Source of the DNA: Thermoproteota archaeon | GTDB lineage: Archaea > Thermoproteota > Korarchaeia > Korarchaeales > Korarchaeaceae | NCBI GenBank assembly: GCA_011042755.1 | Contig: DRBY01000082.1 | Span: 1 to 10,473, forward strand | Length of the DNA: 10,473 nt | Direction: 5' to 3' | Shown: in pieces, positions 1-5,080 of the stretch | How positions within the stretch are numbered: position 1 is the first letter of the stretch | Layout of the letters: every line of letters begins with the position of its first letter | The notes under the pieces: generated by a model | What the model saw: the letters and a program-made list of their open reading frames with translations, nothing else | Database searches by the model: none | What the model was told of the DNA's origin: nothing | Position numbers and translations under genes: made by a program

Positions 1-494
1 CTGTCTAAGAGTGACCTGACCCAGCTGTCATCTGTTTCGTCCTCCCTAGATGGCTGGACATCTATTCCTTCGAGCTTCCCTTTGAGCGAAGAGTCTGAAG
101 ATGGAAGCCACTTAGCCCTGAGGGAGATCTCCTTTAAGATGCTCCCCCCCTTACCTAGGAGAGATTCGGGGGACTCCATCACTCTCTTCGCGAGGTAATA
201 ACCGGCCCAGCTGTAGAAGGCCTCTAAGCCAATTGAGTGATACCACTCCCCATCCTTCTTGTATGAAACCAGTGGGATTACGCGCCCCCCTCCGCCCTCC
301 TCGTCTGAGTACGGTCCGCCTAGCGTCAGTAGGAGACCCACTACTAGTCGATCTGGCTCTATCACTCTTTCGAACCTAAATGAGGAGTTCTCGTGAGGAT
401 CTAGCAGCCAGGGGCCTTGGTCAGAGAGCACATCCAGTAAAAATCCCTCTAGCTCAACCCTGGATATGCTTGCACCCTTACCGCTAGCCTGCAT
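1..494 (-). CDS. Unrecognised protein, start-proximal part, runs off the left edge
   Basis: The minus strand is open from an ATG at 494 down to base 1 without a stop (164 complete codons), so the C-terminal end lies outside the window. I do not recognise the family. The N-terminal part is acidic and hydrophobic (VELEGFLLDVLSDQGPWLL near residues 13-31). A glycine-rich linker follows (DEEGGGGR, about 67-74), then an aromatic segment (SYKKDGEWYHSIGLEAFYSW, about 80-99). The last part is charged and Ser/Asp-rich and looks disordered. No signal peptide, membrane segment or metal motif is visible. The ATG was chosen because a TATA-like box (minus-strand TTATATA, 542-536) lies about 45 bp upstream, which predicts a short leader. 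It is divergent from thpR. That it is a real gene is well supported by the long open frame and promoter; its function is unknown. Confidence 0.6.
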   Translation of the reverse strand, partial: MQASGKGASISRVELEGFLLDVLSDQGPWLLDPHENSSFRFERVIEPDRLVVGLLLTLGGPYSDEEGGGGRVIPLVSYKKDGEWYHSIGLEAFYSWAGYYLAKRVMESPESLLGKGGSILKEISLRAKWLPSSDSSLKGKLEGIDVQPSREDETDDSWVRSLLD

Positions 495-500
495 TCTCTC

Positions 501-513
501 GGGGGCTACCCCC
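501..513. repeat. Perfect GC hairpin GGGGG-CTA-CCCCC in a 5' leader
   Basis: Five G, the trinucleotide CTA and five C form a perfect small inverted repeat ending 7 bp upstream of the ATG at 494 (minus strand). If transcription starts near 511-514 as the TATA box predicts, the hairpin would be at the very 5' end of the mRNA and could affect ribosome loading. It may also be chance. Confidence 0.35.
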
Positions 514-531
514 TGACACTCTCTTCCGCTA

Positions 532-542
532 GGAGTATATAA
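532..542 (-). promoter_or_regulatory. TATA-like box of the leftmost minus-strand gene
   Basis: On the minus strand TTATATACTCC reads away from thpR. Its centre lies about 45 bp upstream of the ATG at 494, so transcription would start near 511-514 and leave a leader of roughly 17-20 nt. Inferred from spacing only. Confidence 0.5.
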
Positions 543-570
543 CCGCCTCGTGCGACCGATGCCGCTCTGA

Positions 571-579
571 ATTTTATGA
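571..579 (+). promoter_or_regulatory. TATA-like box of thpR
   Basis: ATTTTATGA is the AT-rich element whose centre lies about 32 bp before the ATG at 607. It predicts a leaderless mRNA or one with only a few leader bases, consistent with the lack of a clear Shine-Dalgarno sequence before that ATG. Confidence 0.45.
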
Positions 580-606
580 ATCAGCAACGATGTTCTGCCG
601 ATCTCC

Positions 607-1179
607 ATGGCGCGAATCAGAACTTTCATCGCAGTTGACCTAGAAGATGAAGAGGCTATAGCGAGGATAGTTCAGATACAGAGGGAGATCTTAGCCACTG
701 GAAATGACGTAAAGCTCGTGGAGCCAGAGAATCTCCATGTAACTCTCAAGTTCCTGGGGAGCGTCGACGAAGCCCTCATACCCGAGATCGGGAGGGTCCT
801 CTCTAACCCTGAGATGCCACCTTTCAGAGCCAGGCTGGTTGGCCTTGGGGCCTTCCCAAACCCAACGAGACCAAGGGTCATATGGATCGGATTCGAGGAA
901 GGGAGAAGGGAGATTGCAGAGCTGATGATGTGGGCAGACGCTAGGCTCAGGACGCTGGGCTTTCCTAAGGAGGCGCGAGAACCCGAACCTCACCTGACGA
1001 TTGCAAGAGTCAAGAGGCTAAGGAATAGGGGCTCTTTGAGAAGGCTGTTTACCTCGCTAGTCTCAGCTGACGTGGGGATTATGGAGGTCTCAGAAATCAG
1101 GGTCAAGAAAAGCATTCTAAGGCCAGAGGGGCCTATCTACGAGACTCTTATCTCAATCCCCCTTCCGAAATCGGAATGA
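607..1179 (+). CDS. thpR: RNA 2',3'-cyclic phosphodiesterase (2'-5' RNA ligase family, ThpR)
   Basis: A 190-residue member of the 2H phosphoesterase superfamily. The family opens 2',3'-cyclic phosphates on RNA ends to 2'-phosphates and was first assayed as a reversible 2'-5' ligase of tRNA halves; it is a soluble cytoplasmic RNA-processing enzyme. Both signature HxT motifs are present: HVTL at residues 44-47 (inside NLHVTLKFLG) and HLTI at 129-132 (inside EPHLTIARV). They supply the two catalytic histidines and their threonines. The N-terminus (RTFIAVDLE) and the C-terminal strand with EIRVKKSILRPEGPIYE are typical, and the length matches the usual 180-190 residues. The ATG follows a TATA-like box at 571-579 at near-leaderless spacing. 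The gene stands first, 49 bp before the nfeD-like gene, which has its own promoter. Family assignment is secure; the cellular substrate is not shown by sequence. Confidence 0.93.
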   Translation: MARIRTFIAVDLEDEEAIARIVQIQREILATGNDVKLVEPENLHVTLKFLGSVDEALIPEIGRVLSNPEMPPFRARLVGLGAFPNPTRPRVIWIGFEEGRREIAELMMWADARLRTLGFPKEAREPEPHLTIARVKRLRNRGSLRRLFTSLVSADVGIMEVSEIRVKKSILRPEGPIYETLISIPLPKSE

Positions 1180-1190
1180 TCAGGGAACAA

Positions 1191-1198
1191 ATTTATTA
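1191..1198 (+). promoter_or_regulatory. TATA-like box of the nfeD/stomatin cluster
   Basis: ATTTATTA lies 12 bp after the thpR stop codon, centred about 34 bp before the ATG at 1229. Transcription would begin near 1221-1226, giving a leaderless or very short-leader mRNA. No Shine-Dalgarno sequence is seen before this ATG. The cluster 1229-4138 is therefore probably transcribed independently of thpR. Confidence 0.55.
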
Positions 1199-1228
1199 CC
1201 CGCAACACACCTCCCTTAAACAGGTCTT

Positions 1229-2446
1229 ATGGCCCGAAGCCTCTCGTTTGCCCTCCTCCTTCTGATCTCGGTTCAGTATGCCACCTGTATCATGGTGGAA
1301 GACAGCGCCACTTTAGTGGTGAGAGTCGAGGGGACTATAACAAAGGGAGTGGCAGAGTACATAACCGGAGCCATAGACTACGCAAGAGAAGCTGGCGCTG
1401 CCGGGGTCGTCATCGTGCTAAACACAGATGGAGGTTTCCTAGACGCCACTGAAGAGATAATACTCGCAATGCGAGAGTCGCCCGTTCCCATCGCCGTCTA
1501 CGTTCCACCCGGTGGGAGAGCTTTCTCAGCTGGATCTCTGATACTCTTAGCGTCAGATGTAGCGGGAATGGGGCCAGGATCTGCTATTGGGGCTGCAGAA
1601 CCCAGGCCTTATGACCCAAAGGTCTCCAGCGCCGTAGCCAGCTGGGCTCGGAGCCTAGCTAAGAGTTCTGGCAGAAATGTCACGGCGGCCGAGTCTTTTG
1701 TCCTAGAGAACTTGGCCCTCTCTGCTGACGAGGCTCTCGCATTCCAAGTCGTAGAGCACGTGGCTGACACGCTGGAAGAGTTCATTGAAGCTATCGGCTG
1801 GCCGCTGCCTGCTCTGGAGGTAAAACCGAGTAGCAGGACAGCACTAATCATCCTGATCACTGAACCCTTGAACGCCTGGGCTCTTGTGATAATCGGTGGA
1901 CTCTTGCTGCTTGCCGGGCTCTCGCACCCTACATACATCATGGAGGGGGTTGGCGCTGGGCTCCTAGTCTTGGGGCTATTCGGCCTCAACCTCATGGGAG
2001 TTGGCCTTGCGGCTGCAGGCCTCATCTTAGCTGGAGTAACTACGATGTTCTTTGAGCTGAAGACCGGCCACGGAGTTCTGGCGATCTCAGGGACGGTCAT
2101 GGCTGCGATCGGACTCATGCTGGTGTACAGGGCGAGCCCCCTTCTCTCTCCAGGAGTCGGAGTCGAGGCCACAGTTGCCGCAGCCATCCTCGGCTCCGGA
2201 ATCGTTGGCTTCTACCTGTACAAGATCAGGCAGACTTTGAAGCTAAAGCCGACTTGGGGAGATCTGAGCCAGCTAGTGGGCAAGACCGGCGTCGTGAGAA
2301 AGGCGATAAGGCCTGGATCAGAGGGCGTAGTCCTCGTTGGATCGGAGCTGTGGACAGCCGTGTCTGAGGAAGAGCTGGAGGAGGGCGAGCGAGTTAAGGT
2401 TGTGGGCGTTGAGGGCTTCAGGCTGATAGTGAGAGGTGAGAAGTGA
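1229..2446 (+). CDS. NfeD-family membrane-bound serine protease (ClpP-class, PH1510-like)
   Basis: A 405-residue protein with full NfeD architecture. Residues 1-21 are a signal peptide. Residues 25-195 are a ClpP/SppA-like protease domain. Residues about 213-332 hold four to five membrane helices, and 340-405 are a soluble OB-fold NfeD domain (GKTGVVRKAI ... VKVVGVEGFRLIVRG). By comparison from memory with Pyrococcus PH1510 (Ser97/Lys138 dyad), the nucleophile is Ser100 in PGGRAFSAGS and the base is Lys131 in DPKVSSAV; spacing from Lys131 to the SGRN motif (147-150) is conserved. The fold presents the protease outside the cytoplasmic membrane. PH1510 cuts the hydrophobic C-terminal part of its partner stomatin, and a stomatin gene follows here with a one-base overlap (TGATG). 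The first gene of the cluster, apparently leaderless. Proteolytic activity is inferred from the intact dyad. Confidence 0.92.
   Translation: MARSLSFALLLLISVQYATCIMVEDSATLVVRVEGTITKGVAEYITGAIDYAREAGAAGVVIVLNTDGGFLDATEEIILAMRESPVPIAVYVPPGGRAFSAGSLILLASDVAGMGPGSAIGAAEPRPYDPKVSSAVASWARSLAKSSGRNVTAAESFVLENLALSADEALAFQVVEHVADTLEEFIEAIGWPLPALEVKPSSRTALIILITEPLNAWALVIIGGLLLLAGLSHPTYIMEGVGAGLLVLGLFGLNLMGVGLAAAGLILAGVTTMFFELKTGHGVLAISGTVMAAIGLMLVYRASPLLSPGVGVEATVAAAILGSGIVGFYLYKIRQTLKLKPTWGDLSQLVGKTGVVRKAIRPGSEGVVLVGSELWTAVSEEELEEGERVKVVGVEGFRLIVRGEK
2432..2440 (+). promoter_or_regulatory. Ribosome binding site that decides the stomatin start
   Basis: AGAGGTGAG (core GAGGTGAG, 2433-2440) lies inside the last codons of the upstream gene. 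It is 5 nt from ATG 2446 but only 2 nt from the alternative GTG at 2443, so the ATG is favoured. The stop TGA and the start ATG share one base. Confidence 0.55.
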
Positions 2447-3315
2447 TGCTGCAGGCTGGACCCGCGTACCTCTTCGGCAACCTGTTCCTGATCATCATCG
2501 CGCTCATAATAGTGGCCCTAGTGGCTTCGGCTATCAAGGTAGTTCCCGAGTACAAGAGGCTAGTCATCCTCAGGCTAGGACGCTTCATGGGCATAAGAGG
2601 ACCCGGGCTAGTACTCCGAATACCGATCATAGACCAGCTCATCTGGGTAGACCTCAGGGAGGGATACTTCACAGTGCCCCATCAGACGTGCATCACGAAG
2701 GACAACGCTCCAACAGATATCGACTTCATAGTCTACTACAAGGTAGTCGACCCGGCCGCGTCCGTGCTCAACGTCTCTGACTTCAGAGGCGCGGCCATAG
2801 GAATAGCAACAACCACTCTTAGGGCCGTGATAGGCGAGATGATGTTGGACGAGGTCCTAGCAAAGAGAGACGAGATCAACAACATCCTGAGAGTCAAGCT
2901 AGACGAGGTCACCGAGAGGTGGGGAGTCAAGATTACCAACGTTGAGATCAGAGAGATACTGCCTCCAAGGCCCGTTCAGGAGGCCATGATCAAGCAGATG
3001 GCTGCGGAGAGGAATAGGAGGGCTATGGTGACGGAGGCGGAGGGTAAGAAGGAGGCCGCCATACGGGTCGCGGAGGGAGAGAAGCAGGCTGCCATACTCA
3101 AGGCTGAGGGTGACCGTCAGGCCGCCATACTCAGAGCGGAGGGTTATGCCATTGCGCTGAAGACTATTTCCGAAGTGGCCAGAGAGCTAGACGAAAACAC
3201 GATGAAGCTTCAATATCTAGAGGGGCTCAAGGCCATAGGGGGCGCAGAGTCGACCAAGATCCTGCTTCCCGTCGAGCTAATGGAGATGGTAAAGGAGTGG
3301 CTGAAGAAGGAGTGA
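2446..3315 (+). CDS. Stomatin/prohibitin-like SPFH-domain membrane protein
   Basis: A 289-residue SPFH protein of the stomatin type. One N-terminal membrane helix covers about residues 12-31, followed by the SPFH domain (about 31-195) with VVPEYKRLVILRLGR, GPGLVLRIPIID and the DNAPTDIDFIVYYKV segment. A charged coiled-coil (about 185-250) contains an 11-residue repeat three times in tandem. The C-terminal stretch TKILLPVELMEMVKEWL is hydrophobic and is a candidate for the part that the partner NfeD protease cuts; this is inferred by analogy with Pyrococcus PH1511/PH1510. Stomatins oligomerise into membrane-associated scaffolds. Translation is probably coupled to the upstream protease gene: ATG 2446 overlaps its stop by one base and has a Shine-Dalgarno at 5 nt. 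GTG 2443 would add one residue. The next gene starts 7 nt after the stop. Length is normal for the family. Confidence 0.92.
   Translation: MLQAGPAYLFGNLFLIIIALIIVALVASAIKVVPEYKRLVILRLGRFMGIRGPGLVLRIPIIDQLIWVDLREGYFTVPHQTCITKDNAPTDIDFIVYYKVVDPAASVLNVSDFRGAAIGIATTTLRAVIGEMMLDEVLAKRDEINNILRVKLDEVTERWGVKITNVEIREILPPRPVQEAMIKQMAAERNRRAMVTEAEGKKEAAIRVAEGEKQAAILKAEGDRQAAILRAEGYAIALKTISEVARELDENTMKLQYLEGLKAIGGAESTKILLPVELMEMVKEWLKKE
3037..3144 (+). repeat. In-frame 33-bp repeats coding for an 11-residue coiled-coil unit
   Basis: Three tandem 11-residue units plus a partial fourth: AEGKKEAAIRV, AEGEKQAAILK, AEGDRQAAILR, then AEG (stomatin residues 198-233). The 11-residue period suits a long right-handed or straight coiled-coil, as found in stomatin/flotillin C-terminal arms. 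The DNA copies have diverged at synonymous sites, so this is an old protein repeat rather than a recent duplication. Confidence 0.8.
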
Positions 3316-3322
3316 GAGATCC

Positions 3323-4138
3323 TTGCGTCGGCCTCTGATAACTCTGCTGTCAGATTTTGGCACGCGAGACTATTACGTCTCTGCTATGAAGGGAGTCATA
3401 CTTAGCGTACTTCCTGAGGCCGAAATCGTTGACATCACGCATCACATCACCCCTTTTTCCATACTGGAGGGGGCTTTCGTCCTCTGGCAGGCTGTGAAAT
3501 GGTTTCCCCAGGGAACCGTGCACGTGGCCGTGGTAGATCCTGGAGTGGGAAGCGGGAGAGATCCTATCGTCATCAAAGCGGGTGGACACTACCTCGTAGG
3601 TCCAGACAACGGTCTGCTAGTGCCTGCTGCCGAGAGGCTTGGCCTAGAAGAGGTGAGAAGGATAGAGAACGAGGAATTCACCCTAGAGCGCACAGGCACA
3701 TTCGATGGGAGGGACGTGTTCGCTCCCGCGGCAGCGCACATAGCTAGGGGCGTCCCTCTCCACAAGGTAGGGGCTAGAAAAGATGACTTCATCCGCTTAG
3801 AGCTGTTCCGGTACGAGACGTCGCCGGAGCATATCGCCGGTCACATCCTACACATAGATCGCTTCGGAAACGTAGTCTTGGACGTCCCAAGCAGCGTGCT
3901 GCCATCTGACTGGCCCAGAAGTTTGATTGTGGAGGTCGAGAGAGGAGAGCGCTTCAAGGCAAGAGTGTCCTCTCACTACGAGGAGGGTTCTCCCGGAGAG
4001 CTTTTGGTGATAGGGGGAAGCAGCGGCCTGCTAGAACTCTCGGTGAATAGAGGAAGCGCTGCCGAGGCCATCGGAGTGTTGCCTGGTCAGGGCATCAAGA
4101 TATGGCCATCCGCGGCCGAGAAGTCCTCTGAGATATAG
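3323..4138 (+). CDS. SAM hydroxide adenosyltransferase family protein (DUF62), paralog 1
   Basis: A 271-residue member of the family that turns S-adenosylmethionine plus water into adenosine and methionine; it also includes the SAM-dependent fluorinase and chlorinase. SAM-binding signatures are present: DFGTRDYY (11-18), VDITH (36-40), GPDNG (93-97), HIDRFGNVV (177-185), LSVNRGSAAE (239-248). Of the water-activating triad known from Pyrococcus PH0463 (Asp68, Arg75, His127), Asp72 and Arg79 are kept in VDPGVGSGR. The FHGRD histidine is Asp128 here (TFDGRD), so activity as a SAM hydrolase is likely but not certain. Such enzymes are trimers with active sites at subunit interfaces. The TTG start lies 7 nt after the stomatin stop, with GGAG at 3309-3312 as a possible ribosome site, so the gene is probably co-transcribed with nfeD and stomatin. 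A diverged copy follows. Confidence 0.88.
   Translation: MRRPLITLLSDFGTRDYYVSAMKGVILSVLPEAEIVDITHHITPFSILEGAFVLWQAVKWFPQGTVHVAVVDPGVGSGRDPIVIKAGGHYLVGPDNGLLVPAAERLGLEEVRRIENEEFTLERTGTFDGRDVFAPAAAHIARGVPLHKVGARKDDFIRLELFRYETSPEHIAGHILHIDRFGNVVLDVPSSVLPSDWPRSLIVEVERGERFKARVSSHYEEGSPGELLVIGGSSGLLELSVNRGSAAEAIGVLPGQGIKIWPSAAEKSSEI
3351..3377 (+). repeat. 27-bp direct repeat, copy 1
   Basis: Begins CAGATTTTGG and ends ACTATTACG; identical in every base to 4228-4254. It encodes the ribose-binding DFGTRDYY segment of paralog 1 and starts 28 bp after the start codon, the same offset as in the second paralog. Every wobble base is identical, although the surrounding coding sequence is strongly diverged. 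Confidence 0.95.
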
Positions 4139-4154
4139 TAAGGCATCCCTATCT

Positions 4155-4163
4155 CTTATATTC
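4155..4163 (+). promoter_or_regulatory. TATA-like box of the second SAM-binding paralog
   Basis: CTTATATTC in the 61-bp gap between the two paralogs. Its centre is about 41 bp before TTG 4200, so transcription would start near 4185-4187, leaving a leader of about 14 nt with GAAGG (about 4187-4190) as a weak ribosome site. It suggests separate or additional transcription of the second copy. Confidence 0.4.
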
Positions 4164-4199
4164 TCACCAGCGCAATTAATCACTTGAAGGTTTCTTGGT

Positions 4200-4994
4200 T
4201 TGATTAATCCTCTCGTCACGCTAACAACAGATTTTGGCACGCGAGACTATTACGCCGCGGCCGTCCGAGGGTCAATCTTGCAGGAATGTCCTAATGCTGT
4301 GATCGTGGATATCACTCACGAACTGGAGCCATTTGACCTGAGGGGTGGTTCCTTCATTCTCTGGCAGGCCGTAAAGTGCTTTCCAAGAGAGACTATTCAC
4401 GTAGTTGTAGTGTTTCCCGAAACGGGGGTCGAGAGAGTCCTAGCAATCAGGGCCGGAGGGTGCTACTTGGTGGGCCCAGACAACGGCATTCTCACGATGG
4501 CTGCAGAGGCGCTGGGCATTGAAGAGGTTAGGTGCGTCGAGAGCAGGGCCCACGTGACCAATGGTGCAAAGACCTTCGACGGCAGGTTCCTGATAGCCCC
4601 CGCTGCAGGTCGACTGGCGTCTGGGAGCCGGCTTGAGGAGTTAGGTCCAGAGGTAGCTGATTTCAAGAGGATAAACCTGTTCCGGGCTGTCGTAGGGTCT
4701 GACTCTGTTCGAGGAGAGGTCCTCCACATAGATAGGTTCGGCAACATAGTCACGAGCGTATCCGTCGAAGATTTGCCGAGCGATTGGGGTGGAGACTTAA
4801 CCCTGGAGGTGAAGCGATCTCTGTGGAAAATTAAGCGAGCAACGTGCTACGCCGAGGGCTCTCCGGGAGAGCTTATACTTGTTGGAGGAAGCGTGGGGTT
4901 AGTTGAGATTTCCCTCAACAGGGCAAATGCGTCATCGCTTCTGAGCCTAAAAGTTGGGGATGAGATCACAATAAACAGGCCTCAGTCGCCGTAG
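4200..4994 (+). CDS. Diverged SAM-binding paralog 2 (DUF62/chlorinase-fluorinase superfamily) with altered active site
   Basis: A 264-residue tandem paralog of the preceding gene, roughly half identical by eye. SAM-binding segments are kept: DFGTRDYY (11-18), VDITH (36-40), GPDNG (92-96), HIDRFGNIV (177-185) and the C-terminal EISLNRANAS. The catalytic loop is not: DPGVGSGR becomes FPETGVER, so the triad Asp is Phe72 while Arg79 stays. The triad His position is Asp127 (TFDGRF), and the conserved AAAH histidine is Arg138. The aromatic-P-x-T-G pattern resembles fluorinase Tyr77-Pro-Ala-Thr80-Gly, and Gly128 aligns with the chlorinase glycine that replaces fluorinase Ser158. No fluorinase-type extra loop is present. 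A frame stop at 4185-4187 leaves TTG 4200 as the only start near the conserved N-terminus. Ordinary SAM hydrolase activity is unlikely by the known mechanism; halide use, partner subunit or SAM sensor are the options. Confidence 0.82.
   Translation: MINPLVTLTTDFGTRDYYAAAVRGSILQECPNAVIVDITHELEPFDLRGGSFILWQAVKCFPRETIHVVVVFPETGVERVLAIRAGGCYLVGPDNGILTMAAEALGIEEVRCVESRAHVTNGAKTFDGRFLIAPAAGRLASGSRLEELGPEVADFKRINLFRAVVGSDSVRGEVLHIDRFGNIVTSVSVEDLPSDWGGDLTLEVKRSLWKIKRATCYAEGSPGELILVGGSVGLVEISLNRANASSLLSLKVGDEITINRPQSP
4228..4254 (+). repeat. 27-bp direct repeat, copy 2
   Basis: The perfect second copy of 3351-3377, 877 bp downstream, coding for the same DFGTRDYY segment in paralog 2. Confidence 0.95.
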
Positions 4995-5035
4995 GATCAG
5001 TCTCTTCCCACCGGGATCAGAATTTTAGCCTCAGT
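4994..5035 (+). repeat. Short direct repeats upstream of the ppsA promoter
   Basis: GGATCAG occurs at 4994-5000 and again at 5014-5020, exactly 20 bp apart (about two helical turns). GCCTCAGT occurs at 4979-4986 and 5028-5035, flanking them. All lie just upstream of the ppsA TATA box at 5051. They could be a regulator site or chance. Confidence 0.25.
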
Positions 5036-5050
5036 AGGGCGATCAAATCC

Positions 5051-5058
5051 TTTATAAG
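5051..5058 (+). promoter_or_regulatory. TATA box of ppsA, leaderless spacing
   Basis: TTTATAAG is a near-consensus archaeal TATA box centred about 27 bp before GTG 5081. The predicted first transcribed base is the G of the start codon or within a base or two of it, so ppsA mRNA is probably leaderless. No ribosome site precedes the GTG. Confidence 0.7.
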
Positions 5059-5080
5059 CGGAAATACAGGCAAGCTCGCG

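Noticed and set aside
1619..1663. Apparent loss of the catalytic lysine of the NfeD protease: Arg141 in WARSLAKSSGRN aligns with a Lys of PH1510.
   Set aside because: The PH1510 catalytic Lys138 lies ten residues earlier, after the Pro-Pro pair. That position is Lys131 here, with the same spacing to SGRN, so the dyad is intact.
1609..2187. 192-codon open frame antisense to the NfeD gene.
   Set aside because: Opposite the conserved protease and membrane domain, rich in Ser/Ala/Pro, with no recognisable domain or promoter.
2436..2780. 114-codon plus-strand frame overlapping the stomatin start.
   Set aside because: Out of frame with the clearly conserved SPFH protein, and its composition (His, Arg, Pro, Ser-rich) is that of a shifted frame.
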